A stretch of 40,757 nucleotides of DNA from Spirochaetia bacterium. GTDB taxonomy: Bacteria > Spirochaetota > Spirochaetia > CADAEX01. This document shows positions 24,594 through 33,211 of the stretch, piece by piece. How positions within the stretch are numbered: the first letter of the stretch is position 1; every line of letters begins with the position of its first letter. The position numbers and the translations under genes are program-made. Location of the stretch: assembly GCA_017446885.1 (NCBI GenBank), contig JAFSOR010000018.1, forward strand, positions 1 through 40,757, read 5' to 3'. Under the pieces are notes generated by a model, which saw only the letters and a list, made by a program, of their open reading frames with translations, did no database searches and was not told where the DNA came from.

Positions 24594-25916
24594 ATGCCCA
24601 GTATAACGAACTCCATTAAAAACCTGAACTGGAAACTGTTTGCCTCTCTTCTGGTTATGGGATTATGCCCTACCCTCTATACAACATTGCGAGTGTTTTT
24701 CTTAGGACAGCTTCCAGGAGACTGGCCTTTCTCAATAGCAGGACAGCTTTCATGGATAAACCTGATTTATGAGATTCTGAACGAGGCAATTATTCTTCCT
24801 TTGTACTTTTTCATGGGTAAGAGCATCAGAAATAAAACTGAATATGCAAACAGGATAAAGACAGGTCTGATAATTTCCTTCTGCGTCTATGGCCTCTGCT
24901 CCATCCTTATCTGCTGCTTCACATATCCTCTTTTATATGCAATGGCCACCAGCAAAGAGATAATGGCTGAATCTGCTGTCTACATACGGATTGAGAGCAT
25001 AGCAAACATCTTTGTCCTTTTGAGCAGTTTCCTTCTTGTATCCCTTGTGACAATGGGAAAATCTAAATATATATACATTCTTACAGGTGTCAAACTTATA
25101 CTGTGCGTTCTTTGTGATACATTCTTTATTTCTTCATTGTCTATCTCTGCAAACCTTGGAGTAAACGGCATCGGCTACAGCAACATCATTGTAAATCTTA
25201 TGATGTTTATAGTCTCTGCAATCCTGATTGCCAAAGAAGGCTATCCAATTTTCAGCAATGACAAACTCTCCTTTGCCTGGGTCAGAGATTTTTTCAGAAT
25301 CGGAAGTATATCCGGGGCTGAATCCCTGGTAAGGAATGCCGCATATATGCTGATGATCAGCAGAATGGTCAATATGGTAAATGAGCAGGGGACATACTGG
25401 GTGGCAAATACTTTTATCTGGGGTTGGCTCCTGCTCCCTATAAATCAGCTTGGAGAACTTATCAAGCAGGAAGTGGGTACAGATGAGAAGGCGGTAAAGA
25501 ACAATACTGTCGGATATCTTGCTGTCACTATAATCATCTGCCTATTATGGATTGCAACAATACCACTCTGGAAAAGTTTTATGACCCATGTGCTTCAGTT
25601 TTCTGATGTTGACAAGCTGTATAACCTTGTCAAACTTCTGCTCGGTTTCTATGTTCTGTATGCTGTTCAGAATGTCTTTGACTCTGAATTTTATGGCCTG
25701 GGAAAAACTAACTATCTGCTATTTGAGTCTTTAGTGACAAATATTGTCTATTATGGAACAGCATTTATCCTGTATCTGACTGACATCTGGAATCCATCCC
25801 TTGCTGGAATAGCCCTTCTGTTCGGTATCGGGAATGCCTTTGACAGCATTGTGTCAGGTGGGGCCTTCGCCTATCTGCTGAGGAAAAAGAGAATAAGCAT
25901 CTGGGACATAGAGTAA
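24594..25916 (+). CDS. MATE-family efflux transporter
   Basis: A 440-residue integral membrane protein with about twelve hydrophobic helices in two halves, as in the MATE/MOP superfamily of cation-coupled drug or metabolite exporters. The protein belongs to the branch with LPGDWPFSIAGQ in the first loop and the ESLVRNAAYMLMISRMVNMV helix at the start of the second half. The length fits (MATE proteins are about 430-470). The substrate cannot be told from sequence. It is the third gene of a unit starting at the TfoX-like gene; three bases separate it from the acetyltransferase. After its stop a separate promoter starts the next unit. Confidence 0.85.
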   Translation: MPSITNSIKNLNWKLFASLLVMGLCPTLYTTLRVFFLGQLPGDWPFSIAGQLSWINLIYEILNEAIILPLYFFMGKSIRNKTEYANRIKTGLIISFCVYGLCSILICCFTYPLLYAMATSKEIMAESAVYIRIESIANIFVLLSSFLLVSLVTMGKSKYIYILTGVKLILCVLCDTFFISSLSISANLGVNGIGYSNIIVNLMMFIVSAILIAKEGYPIFSNDKLSFAWVRDFFRIGSISGAESLVRNAAYMLMISRMVNMVNEQGTYWVANTFIWGWLLLPINQLGELIKQEVGTDEKAVKNNTVGYLAVTIIICLLWIATIPLWKSFMTHVLQFSDVDKLYNLVKLLLGFYVLYAVQNVFDSEFYGLGKTNYLLFESLVTNIVYYGTAFILYLTDIWNPSLAGIALLFGIGNAFDSIVSGGAFAYLLRKKRISIWDIE

Positions 25917-25921
25917 AAATC

Positions 25922-25951
25922 TTGTGAAAACAATACATCCTGATTTATAAT
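25922..25951 (+). promoter_or_regulatory. promoter of the 25982 operon (with normal leader)
   Basis: TTGTGA (25922-25927), an 18-base spacer and a perfect TATAAT (25946-25951), followed by a leader of about 24 bases with AGGAG before the ATG at 25982. It is a useful contrast to the leaderless promoters in this window. Confidence 0.6.
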
Positions 25952-25981
25952 AGACTAGACAGCACACAAAAGGAGAAAACT

Positions 25982-26224
25982 ATGCTGACAGAAAAATTGG
26001 TTAAATATTATAAGCAGGTGGCAAACATCTTCTGCTGGGCATTCCTCATCATCGCTGCGCTGAGCGGTGCCAGCACCGGCTATGAGAGATGGGGCTTCAT
26101 GGGATTCATCATCGGTGGATGCGGTGGTCTTCTGGTCGCTTTTGCCCTTGAGCTCTTCATCATTCCACCTATCATGGTTCTCTTTGAGATCAACGACAAG
26201 CTGGATGCCTTTAAAAGACAATGA
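25982..26224 (+). CDS. small membrane protein, unknown
   Basis: Not recognised. The 80-residue protein has two hydrophobic helices, about residues 15-33 and 38-64, joined by a short loop with TGYERWGF, and the second is glycine-rich (GFIIGGCGGLL). A charged amphipathic tail follows. AGGAG precedes the ATG and the stop overlaps the next start by ATGA. Co-expression with the DUF5714-like and AlkD-like genes gives no clear clue to function. Confidence 0.7.
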   Translation: MLTEKLVKYYKQVANIFCWAFLIIAALSGASTGYERWGFMGFIIGGCGGLLVAFALELFIIPPIMVLFEINDKLDAFKRQ

Positions 26225-26763
26225 CATTTGATGAAATAATCCCTGTATGCATGGGAACAAAAAGCAAAAACCCGGTGGCAATATTCCGGAAACTGACAGC
26301 TCTCCCCTTCTGCCATATCCATGGACCGGAGCACCATATTCTTGTAGGAGCATCACTCCTCACTGCATATAAGAACGCAGGTGGCGACATTGATCTTAAA
26401 CCTGCCCTCTTTGAGATGATAAAGCGGGGCAGCAACGTTCCAGGTATGGCATGTGGCCTCTGGGGAGCCTGCGGTGCAGGTATCAGTTCAGGCATCTTTA
26501 TCTCAATCATCACAGACTCAGGTCCTTTAACACAAAAACCTATGGGGCTTTCCAACCTGATGACATCCAGTTCCTTGGCAAAAATAGGGACTATCGGTGG
26601 GCCTCGGTGCTGCAAGCGGGACTCTTTCCTCTCTATCCTCTCTGCCATCGATTTTATTAAAGAACACTTCGGAATCGAGATGGTGAAGGAAGAGATAAAG
26701 TGTGAGTTCTCGCCCCAGAACAGCCAGTGCATAAAAAGAAGGTGCCCATTCTATAGCTTATGA
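26221..26763 (+). CDS. DUF5714-like cysteine-rich protein
   Basis: The 180-residue protein matches my memory of DUF5714, a cysteine-rich family often fused or adjacent to SAM-dependent methyltransferases: CHIHGPEHHILVGASLLTAY near the start, GMACGLWGACGAGISSG in the middle, GGPRCCKRDSF, and CEFSPQNSQCIKRRCPF at the end. At least nine cysteines and several histidines suggest an iron-sulfur or zinc site. No biochemical role is established. It overlaps both neighbours by four bases (ATGA at each end), so it is translationally coupled to an AlkD-like gene; no methyltransferase is adjacent here. Confidence 0.75.
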   Translation: MTFDEIIPVCMGTKSKNPVAIFRKLTALPFCHIHGPEHHILVGASLLTAYKNAGGDIDLKPALFEMIKRGSNVPGMACGLWGACGAGISSGIFISIITDSGPLTQKPMGLSNLMTSSSLAKIGTIGGPRCCKRDSFLSILSAIDFIKEHFGIEMVKEEIKCEFSPQNSQCIKRRCPFYSL

Positions 26764-27455
26764 TCAATGAAGATATCCTTAAAAAGCTATACTTCCTGCA
26801 GGACACAAAATACAGGGACTTCCAGGGCAAACTTCTGCCTACTGTAGATCCCAAGTCCATAATCGGGGTGCGCACTCCAGACTTACGCAAGCTGGCAAAA
26901 GAACTGGCCAAGCAGGATGACATCGGCACATTCCTTGACACCATGCCCCATACATATTTTGATGAGAACCAGCTCCATGCCTTTATCCTTTCTGAGATCA
27001 AGGACTACGACAGGTGTATAGCTCTGGTAGAACGTTTTCTTCCCTATGTGGACAACTGGGCCACCTGCGACCAGCTATCTCCCAAGGTATTCAGAAAGCA
27101 TAAATCTGCTCTCCTTACCCATATAAAGAGCTGGCTTAAATCCGATGCCACCTACACTGTCCGCTTTGCAGTGGGGATGCTGATGCAGCATTTTCTGGAT
27201 GATGACTTCAGCCCTGCCTATCCTAAAATGGTGGTTGCCATCAAATCAGATGAATACTACATAAACATGATGAAGGCCTGGTACTTCGCAACCGCCCTTG
27301 CCAAGCAGTACGACACCATCATCCCTTATATAAAGCAGAAGAAGCTGGATCCATGGACCCACAGCAAGGCTATCCAGAAGGCAGTTGAGAGCTACCGGAT
27401 CACCCCTGAGCAGAAAGAATATCTTAAAACTTTCCGTTTGCACAAACAGCCTTAA
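26760..27455 (+). CDS. AlkD-like DNA alkylation repair protein
   Basis: A 231-residue HEAT-like helical repeat protein of the AlkC/AlkD DNA glycosylase family, which removes alkylated bases such as 3-methyladenine or 7-methylguanine. Family features: IIGVRTPDLRKLAKEL at the start of the second repeat, and VDNWATCDQLSP, where the tryptophan and aspartate match the catalytic pair in characterised AlkD. A conserved AVGMLMQHFLDDDF segment follows. Length is normal (about 225-240). The start overlaps the DUF5714-like gene stop. Glycosylase activity is inferred from the conserved W and D only. Confidence 0.87.
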   Translation: MINEDILKKLYFLQDTKYRDFQGKLLPTVDPKSIIGVRTPDLRKLAKELAKQDDIGTFLDTMPHTYFDENQLHAFILSEIKDYDRCIALVERFLPYVDNWATCDQLSPKVFRKHKSALLTHIKSWLKSDATYTVRFAVGMLMQHFLDDDFSPAYPKMVVAIKSDEYYINMMKAWYFATALAKQYDTIIPYIKQKKLDPWTHSKAIQKAVESYRITPEQKEYLKTFRLHKQP

Positions 27456-27466
27456 TTTAATATATT
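27438..27466 (+). promoter_or_regulatory. promoter of the flavoprotein operon, leaderless geometry
   Basis: TTGCAC (27438-27443), a 17-base spacer and TATATT (27461-27466), with six bases before the ATG at 27473, so the predicted transcript begins at the A of the start codon. The -35 lies inside the end of the AlkD-like gene. No Shine-Dalgarno is present. Confidence 0.6.
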
Positions 27467-27472
27467 TAATAT

Positions 27473-28090
27473 ATGAACATACTCATGATAAACGGAAGTC
27501 CCCATGCCAATGGGAACACTGCAGTCGGCCTTGCCGAGATGAAGAAAATTTTCGATGATGAGGGTTTTGAGACCACTATTCTCCAGGTAGGTGACAAAGC
27601 CATAAGGGGATGCATGGGCTGCGGAACATGCTCAAGGACAGGCAAATGTGTCTTTGACGACGAGGTGAACTCAGCTGCAGCCCTTTTAGAGAAAGCCGAT
27701 GGCCTTGTTATCGCAAGCCCTGTCTACTACGCTTCTGCAAACGGCACCTTGGTATCGTTCCTTGACCGCCTTTTCTTCAGCGCACAGTTCGACATGACCA
27801 TGAAGGTGGGTGCATCCATAGCTGTGGCACGCCGGGGCGGCACCACTGCCACATTCGACCAGCTGAATAAATACCTGACAAAAAGTGGCATGGCAGTGGC
27901 CTCAAGCCAGTACTGGAACATCTTCCATGGCAGGAAAAAGGGCGAGGCTGTAAAAGACGAAGAGGGAATGCAGACCCTGCGTATCCTGGCCCGTAACATG
28001 GTGTTCCTTATAAAGAGCATAGCACTTGGAAAAGAAAAATATGGCCTGCCCGAGACAGAGCTATGGACTCCGACCCACTTCATACGGTAA
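27473..28090 (+). CDS. flavodoxin-fold iron-sulfur flavoprotein / NADPH-dependent FMN reductase family
   Basis: A 205-residue flavodoxin-like oxidoreductase. It has the FMN phosphate loop NGSPHANGNTA at residues 7-17, the iron-sulfur type cysteine cluster CMGCGTCSRTGKC (C-x2-C-x2-C-x5-C), and the SPVYYASANG flavin segment. Such proteins pass electrons between ferredoxin-like donors and unknown acceptors, or reduce quinones and nitro compounds; the natural partner is not known. It is the first gene of a unit running through the lipoproteins to TatD. The leaderless-type promoter is described separately. Cytoplasmic, no signal peptide. Confidence 0.88.
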   Translation: MNILMINGSPHANGNTAVGLAEMKKIFDDEGFETTILQVGDKAIRGCMGCGTCSRTGKCVFDDEVNSAAALLEKADGLVIASPVYYASANGTLVSFLDRLFFSAQFDMTMKVGASIAVARRGGTTATFDQLNKYLTKSGMAVASSQYWNIFHGRKKGEAVKDEEGMQTLRILARNMVFLIKSIALGKEKYGLPETELWTPTHFIR

Positions 28091-28101
28091 AAGGACATAC
28101 A

Positions 28102-28638
28102 ATGAAAATTCTTAAATACTTTCTTTCTGCCATTCTGGCGCTGTGCATACTCGCAGGATGTGCCACAACCAAGTTCGATGCAATAACAAAGCCTGGGACA
28201 GACCTGACCAAGTGCGACAACATACTGGTAAAGAGCAATATAGAGGACGCAGTTTTCAGGGCAGACCTTGAGAGCAGGTTTGTGGACAACTTCTCCAAGA
28301 ACAGCAGGAAGGCTGTGGAAGCTTCAAAAGCCAAGTCAGAGGATGAATTTGACTACATAATGGAAGTAAAACTGCTTACATCAAGCATCAAGCTGGACCA
28401 CAAGAAGATCGGTCCTAAATTTCCTATCAGCATGAAGCTTGAGATCGGGGAAAGCCACGAGGTTACAGAGAAAGCCACTATGACCTTTGACATAATAGTG
28501 ACCGATATGCTGGATAAAGAGATAATCTTCCGCAGCACCGTGACATCCGAGACCGAGGAGAGCACCGAATCTGGCTGTGTGGACGCCATCTTCAGCTCTG
28601 TTGCAAGAGAGACTGTCAAAAAATATTTTGTCAAATAA
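28102..28638 (+). CDS. lipoprotein, paralogue of the next gene
   Basis: Start at ATG 28102, with AAGGA six bases upstream; an in-frame ATG 39 bases earlier lies inside the flavoprotein gene. The 178-residue protein has a lipobox LAGC (cysteine about residue 20), so it is membrane-anchored. The mature domain has an N-terminal strand-turn-helix containing CDNILVKSNIEDAVFRADLE and then a repeated lysine/aspartate-rich beta-strand region with TFDIIVTDML. It is homologous to the adjacent gene over most of its length. Function not known. Confidence 0.8.
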   Translation: MKILKYFLSAILALCILAGCATTKFDAITKPGTDLTKCDNILVKSNIEDAVFRADLESRFVDNFSKNSRKAVEASKAKSEDEFDYIMEVKLLTSSIKLDHKKIGPKFPISMKLEIGESHEVTEKATMTFDIIVTDMLDKEIIFRSTVTSETEESTESGCVDAIFSSVARETVKKYFVK

Positions 28639-28653
28639 CAGCAGGAGAAAACT

Positions 28654-29211
28654 ATGAGAAAAACAATTATCCTTATACTGGCTTTGCTTGTGATATGCAC
28701 AATCTCCGGTTTTGCAGCCCCTGCCAAGAGCTCACCACTGTACGACAAGGTCCTAATCTACTGCAATTTTGACGACATGAACTACCGCAAGCAGCTTGAG
28801 GCCAAGTTTCTCAAGTACTTTAAGATTAATAAGATCACTGCGGCAAAGAGCCTTGAGCTTATGCCACCCCTCAAGGAGTACACTGCCGATGATGTTGACA
28901 AGATAATGAAGGACAACGGCCTTGAGACCCTGCTTGAGATAAAGATGCTGGACTGCAAGGTGACATCCGAGGATGATGCCCTGGTCGGAAACAAGCTGTT
29001 CAAGGTCTATGTCAAAGACGTCAGCACGCTGGCATCCGCAAAGATGAATCTTGATGTCTCAATAGTGGACAAGAGGACCGGCGAGACTGCTTTCAAAAAT
29101 AATTTCAAGGAAGAGGCATTCGAGGACAGCATAAAAGAGGCTGTGGACGAGCTATTTGAGAACTTCGCTTATAAAACAGTAAGAAGACAATTCATGGGAA
29201 AGAAAAACTGA
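28654..29211 (+). CDS. exported protein, paralogue of the preceding gene
   Basis: The 185-residue protein has a signal peptide cleaved near GFAA (about residue 22), without the lipobox cysteine of its neighbour. Its mature part aligns by eye with the preceding protein: YDKVLIYCNFDDMNYRKQLE here against CDNILVKSNIEDAVFRADLE, and later LDVSIVDKRTGE against TFDIIVTDMLDKE. A tandem duplication with change of localisation (lipid-anchored and soluble) is likely. AGGAG precedes the ATG. Function not known. Confidence 0.8.
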   Translation: MRKTIILILALLVICTISGFAAPAKSSPLYDKVLIYCNFDDMNYRKQLEAKFLKYFKINKITAAKSLELMPPLKEYTADDVDKIMKDNGLETLLEIKMLDCKVTSEDDALVGNKLFKVYVKDVSTLASAKMNLDVSIVDKRTGETAFKNNFKEEAFEDSIKEAVDELFENFAYKTVRRQFMGKKN

Positions 29212-29217
29212 CAGTCT

Positions 29218-30099
29218 ATGAGCAAGTCCGGCGCCAAGCTTTTACTTACAGCAGTATTCATAGCCAGGGGCTCATCGTTCCTTTTCTCAAAAAAACTTTT
29301 GGGGACAATGCCTCCTATGAGCGTCCTGGCGGTGCGCTTTACCCTGGCATTCCTTATTCTGGCGCTGCTTTTCGGCGGCAAGCTGCGGAAATGCAGCAGG
29401 GCAAGCCTTAAAGGTGGCCTTATTCTTGGTGTGCTCTATACTGTGTGCATGATATTCGAGATGTACGGCCTCAGGCTTCTGGATTCCGGAGTCAGCGCCC
29501 TTATAGAGAACATGGCTATACTGTTTGTGCCAATCTATGTGGCCCTATGGACCCGCACCTGGCCCCGGGCAAAGACTCTGTTCTGTGCCGTTCTGGCTAT
29601 AGCTGGTGTAGGCCTCCTCTCTATAAGCCAGATGAGCATGGACAATGGGGGTCTGGGGATTTTTCTAATAATCTGCGCAGCCCTCACCTATGGCTTCTGT
29701 ATACTGGCTACCGAGAAAGTGTCCAAAGATGGCGACCCTGTTGCCATAGGGATAATCCAGCTTGGAGTGATGGGCATCTTAAGCCTGGCAGTTGCCCTGC
29801 TCACCGAGAGTTTTACCATGCCATCCAGCCAGAACCAGTGGACAATGCTTCTGTTCCTGGTCCTTATATGCAGCTGTTTCGGCTTTACATTCCAGCCGGT
29901 TGGACAGCGGTATCTGCCGGCCGAGACTGCCGCAGTCCTGACTGTAATCAATCCGTTTGCCGCCAGCATCATGGGAGTATTAGTTGCACACGAAGGACTC
30001 ACACTTGCCAAGGGAGCCGGCTATATTGTTATTCTGCTTGCACTTGTGATATATAATAAAAACACTGAAAAAAAACTTAACCAAGGAACAAAAATATGA
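29218..30099 (+). CDS. EamA/DMT-family transporter
   Basis: A 293-residue membrane protein with ten predicted helices in two EamA repeats, typical of the drug/metabolite transporter superfamily (RhaT-like). Characteristic stretches include FARGSS-like FIARGSSFLFSKKLL at the start, TFQPVGQRYLPAETAAVLT and NPFAASIMGVLVAHE at the second repeat. Substrates of the family include amino acids and nucleotide metabolites; none is indicated here. The start has no clear Shine-Dalgarno, only six bases after the previous stop. The stop overlaps the HAD gene start by ATGA. Confidence 0.88.
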   Translation: MSKSGAKLLLTAVFIARGSSFLFSKKLLGTMPPMSVLAVRFTLAFLILALLFGGKLRKCSRASLKGGLILGVLYTVCMIFEMYGLRLLDSGVSALIENMAILFVPIYVALWTRTWPRAKTLFCAVLAIAGVGLLSISQMSMDNGGLGIFLIICAALTYGFCILATEKVSKDGDPVAIGIIQLGVMGILSLAVALLTESFTMPSSQNQWTMLLFLVLICSCFGFTFQPVGQRYLPAETAAVLTVINPFAASIMGVLVAHEGLTLAKGAGYIVILLALVIYNKNTEKKLNQGTKI

Positions 30100-31163
30100 A
30101 AAGAAGATTTATCTTTATTCTGTTGATTTTATCTGTACTGATTTCGGTATCCTGTAAGACAGCACCGCAGGAAATGAGCAATCAGCCTTCCGATGCTCTT
30201 TCGCTGTGGACCGATGAGGCGCCGCTTAAGAAGATGCTTACCGAATACATGGGAAAAATAACAGATGAAAAATCAAAAGATTTTATACCTGTAGAAAACC
30301 GGATTGCAGTATTCGATATGGACGGAACACTGCTCTGCGAGACAGACAGGGACTACTTTGACCACACTCTCCTGGCCTACCGGGTGACAGAAGACTCTTC
30401 TTACAAGGACAGCGCAAGTGCTTTCGAGAAGGAAGTCGCAGACAAGATAATAGAGCAGAGCAAGATTACATCTCCTGTGGGCGGACTTGATATTGACCAC
30501 GGCAAGGCTGTAGCGACAGCTTTCAAGGGAATGACCCCTGACCAGTTCATCGCCTACATACAGGAATTCAAAAAACAGCCCATGCCCGGATATGCGGGAA
30601 TGACCCGTGGAGAAGGCTTCTACCTTCCTATGATTCAGATAATAAACTATCTGCAGGCAAACAGCTTCACGGTCTATATTGTAAGCGGAACAGACCGTTT
30701 TATAAGCAGGGCAATATTCTATGGGAACAATGATTTTGACATTCCGCCGTCACAGATAATCGGTTCAGATGTTCTTACAGTCGCAACACACCAGGGCAAT
30801 ACAGACGGCCTTAATTACACATTCACAGACCAGGACCAGGTAATTTTCGGCGGCCAGTTCCTCATCAAGAACCTGAAGATGAACAAGGTTTCTGCAATTG
30901 TGCGCGAGATTGGAGTTCAGCCGGTCCTCTCCTTCGGAAACTCCACCGGAGATGCCGCAATGGCAATGTATACAATCACAGGCAACCAATACCTGAGCCT
31001 TGCAGCCATGCTCTGCTGTGACGATGTTGTCCGGGAGAACGGAAATGAGAAAAAAGCAGAGGAGATGTACAAGCTCTGTAACAAATATGGATGGATTCCT
31101 GTTTCTATGAAAAACGACTGGAAGACTATCTACGGCGATGGCGTTGAGAAAACTAGCAAATAA
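30096..31163 (+). CDS. HAD-superfamily phosphatase lipoprotein
   Basis: A 355-residue lipoprotein: signal peptide ending in ISVSC with the cysteine near residue 20, followed by KTAPQEM. The rest is a haloacid dehalogenase-fold phosphatase: motif I FDMDGTLLCE with nucleophile and acid aspartates, motif II in YIVSGTDRFIS, and a motif III/IV region FGNSTGDAAMAMY. It is expected to dephosphorylate small molecules in the periplasm, but the substrate is unknown. A Shine-Dalgarno AAGGA is present and the start overlaps the EamA stop. It shares the unusual post-lipobox phrase CKTxPQE with the following cupin lipoprotein. Confidence 0.87.
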   Translation: MKRRFIFILLILSVLISVSCKTAPQEMSNQPSDALSLWTDEAPLKKMLTEYMGKITDEKSKDFIPVENRIAVFDMDGTLLCETDRDYFDHTLLAYRVTEDSSYKDSASAFEKEVADKIIEQSKITSPVGGLDIDHGKAVATAFKGMTPDQFIAYIQEFKKQPMPGYAGMTRGEGFYLPMIQIINYLQANSFTVYIVSGTDRFISRAIFYGNNDFDIPPSQIIGSDVLTVATHQGNTDGLNYTFTDQDQVIFGGQFLIKNLKMNKVSAIVREIGVQPVLSFGNSTGDAAMAMYTITGNQYLSLAAMLCCDDVVRENGNEKKAEEMYKLCNKYGWIPVSMKNDWKTIYGDGVEKTSK

Positions 31164-31186
31164 GAATATATAAAAAGGAATTGAAT

Positions 31187-31624
31187 ATGAAGAAAAGTTT
31201 AATCATTTTTATGCTGATACTGTCAGCATTGATTTTATCTGGATGCAAGACTGTACCCCAGGAGGTCAAGACTGCGGAACTTCTCCGTACCAACCAGAGC
31301 TGGGACGGAGCACTGCTGCCAGACTATCCAGAGGGAGAGCCTGAGCTGGTAGTTATGCGCTATGAGTTCCCTGCAGGACAGAAACTGGGTTGGCATCATC
31401 ATCCAGTCATGAACTACGGTATTGTGCAGCAGGGAGAGCTGACAATCATAGGGCTTGACGGAAAGGAAAAAGTAGTCCACGAAGGTGAGGCCGTAGTTGA
31501 GATGGTAGGTACCATACATCATGGCGAGAACCGGGGAACCAAGACAGTCATACTTAATATGTTCTACCTTTCAAAGGAAGGTGAGCCTCTGGCTGTGCAG
31601 CACCCAGAGATACCATTGGAGTAA
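31187..31624 (+). CDS. cupin-domain lipoprotein
   Basis: Start at ATG 31187, seven bases after AAGGA; a TTG six bases earlier is less likely. The 145-residue protein has a lipobox LSGC (cysteine near residue 20) followed by a single cupin domain: GWHHHPVMNYGIVQQGELTI supplies the first metal-binding histidines, and VGTIHHGENRG the later one. Cupins of this size bind a metal and may act as dioxygenases or ligand sensors; the reaction is not known. The lipobox is followed by KTVPQEV, similar to the preceding HAD lipoprotein, suggesting the two N-termini share an origin. Confidence 0.88.
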   Translation: MKKSLIIFMLILSALILSGCKTVPQEVKTAELLRTNQSWDGALLPDYPEGEPELVVMRYEFPAGQKLGWHHHPVMNYGIVQQGELTIIGLDGKEKVVHEGEAVVEMVGTIHHGENRGTKTVILNMFYLSKEGEPLAVQHPEIPLE

Positions 31625-31631
31625 CTCTTAA

Positions 31632-32333
31632 ATGAAGAAAAAATCAGTAATTTTTATATGTATTGTTTTATTTTTATGCTCTTCTTGTGCAAAAAATGGT
31701 AAATTTTTAACCATTAACGGCGTAGGAACTGCCGATTTCGACCCAAATTTGGTAAATTTTTCTATAACAGTCGAGCACACCTCCCCTAATTTAACCGATT
31801 CTGTAGCCAAAACAAAATCAGGGGTGATGGGAATTCTGGAGGTTTGCCGTACCTTTGGTGTATCTGAGCAGGATATAAAAAGCAGCCACATAAGCACAAA
31901 CCAGGTGTTCCACTGGCAGAACGACACAGGAAAACGGGTGCTGGAAGGCTATTCCTCTTCCCAGACCACCAATATAACTTTCCGCACCCTGGAGAAACTT
32001 GAGGAGTTTACAGCTGCTCTTTTCAAACAGGACATAGCCTCTATGAACAGGATGGAGTTCGGCCATTCCGACAGCAGCAGCTTTGAGTCAGAGGCTACCC
32101 TGAAAGCTCTGGACAATGCAAAGGAAGAGGCCGGGAAAATAGCAGACCGGATGGGGGTAAAACTTGGCGAGGTAATCTACATCTCAGACAATGGGGCTGA
32201 CTACTCCGGCTACAGAGAATCAATCAACAGCCCTATGATGTTTGCCAAAGCCTCTGCTGACAGCGGTGTGGTGGCCTCCCCCGGGCTTCTTTCTGTGACC
32301 CGCTCTGTGCTGGTCAAATACCGGATCAAGTGA
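31632..32333 (+). CDS. SIMPL-domain (DUF541) lipoprotein
   Basis: A 233-residue protein with an N-terminal membrane signal ending in CSSC (lipidation probable on the second cysteine) followed by the SIMPL domain: VGTADFDPNLVNFSITVEHTS and the C-terminal SAKxxA-like AKEEAGKIADRMGVKLGEV, both diagnostic. SIMPL proteins (for example E. coli YggE) are envelope proteins linked to oxidative and heat stress; mechanism is not settled. The first 150 bases are AT-rich compared with the rest of the gene. It starts seven bases after the cupin gene and has no clear Shine-Dalgarno, so it is probably translated by readthrough coupling. Confidence 0.88.
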   Translation: MKKKSVIFICIVLFLCSSCAKNGKFLTINGVGTADFDPNLVNFSITVEHTSPNLTDSVAKTKSGVMGILEVCRTFGVSEQDIKSSHISTNQVFHWQNDTGKRVLEGYSSSQTTNITFRTLEKLEEFTAALFKQDIASMNRMEFGHSDSSSFESEATLKALDNAKEEAGKIADRMGVKLGEVIYISDNGADYSGYRESINSPMMFAKASADSGVVASPGLLSVTRSVLVKYRIK

Positions 32334-32338
32334 CAGCA

Positions 32339-33211
32339 ATGCCATCGTATTATGTCGATTTTCATACCCACCTTCACTCCTACCCTGACCACAGTCAGGC
32401 AGGAAAGGAGATCCGGGAGCATAAGATCATCTCTGTAGCCGCATCTATGGATATAGCATCCTACCAGGCAACAAAGGAGATGGCAAAAGATAATCCCTGG
32501 ATAATTCCCACCTTTGGCATACATCCCAAGTACAGCGGCTCTGTGGTATCTCTGTCTGATCTGGATGCATACCTTGAGGATTCCCCTATAATCGGGGAGA
32601 TAGGGCTTGATGAATGCTGGCACGCTGATGTGCCCCAAGTTGTGCAGGAAAAGGTTTTTGAATATATTCTTGACCACTGCCACAGAAAGAAGAAATACTG
32701 TGTGATACACACCAAGGATGCAGAAAAGCGGGTGCTGGAGATACTTGGAAACTACAGCGGTGCAAAGCCTATAATCCACTGGTACGATGGCGATGCAGAG
32801 ATTTTCAGGAAGATGCTGGACAGGGGATATTACACTACTTTCGGGTGTCAGGTACGCTACTCAGACCATATCAGGGAACTTTTGAAGATGACCCCGGTTG
32901 AACAGATTCTTTCCGAGACCGACAACCCGGACAGCGAGAAGTGGCTGGGAGGCACTGATGACAGCCCCTCTCTGATACACAGGGTGGTACGGGATATAGC
33001 GGAAGTGAAAGGTATCAGCGAAAGCGCCTGCTGTAAAACAATCTACGGAAACAGCAGGAAAATTCTGGCAAATCTGCCTATTAATCCTCCCAAAGATACT
33101 TACCAGAGTTTCTGCTTTTTTTTGTCCCACCAGCAACATTGTCAAGGGTTGCCATATCAAGCTCGGTATTCTCAAGCTCTGAAAGATAGGCCTCTGCCTC
33201 TGCTTTTGTGA
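32339..33211 (+). CDS. tatD: TatD-family metal-dependent hydrolase with aberrant C-terminal tail
   Basis: TIM-barrel hydrolase of the TatD DNase family. Metal ligands are in the DFHTHLHSY opening, GEIGLDE, the CVIHTKD and IIHWYDGD histidines, and SETDNPDSE. The core of about 250 residues, ending near GNSRKILANLPI, matches the family, but the frame continues for another 40 residues that are simply the antisense strand of the leader-peptide gene at 33081-33317. A native stop was probably lost, or the two genes were brought together. The start at ATG 32339 has no Shine-Dalgarno; a GTG at 32330 overlapping the SIMPL stop is the alternative. Function in other bacteria: 3'-5' exonuclease or DNase, sometimes D-amino-acid tRNA processing. 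Confidence 0.85.
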   Translation: MPSYYVDFHTHLHSYPDHSQAGKEIREHKIISVAASMDIASYQATKEMAKDNPWIIPTFGIHPKYSGSVVSLSDLDAYLEDSPIIGEIGLDECWHADVPQVVQEKVFEYILDHCHRKKKYCVIHTKDAEKRVLEILGNYSGAKPIIHWYDGDAEIFRKMLDRGYYTTFGCQVRYSDHIRELLKMTPVEQILSETDNPDSEKWLGGTDDSPSLIHRVVRDIAEVKGISESACCKTIYGNSRKILANLPINPPKDTYQSFCFFLSHQQHCQGLPYQARYSQALKDRPLPLLL

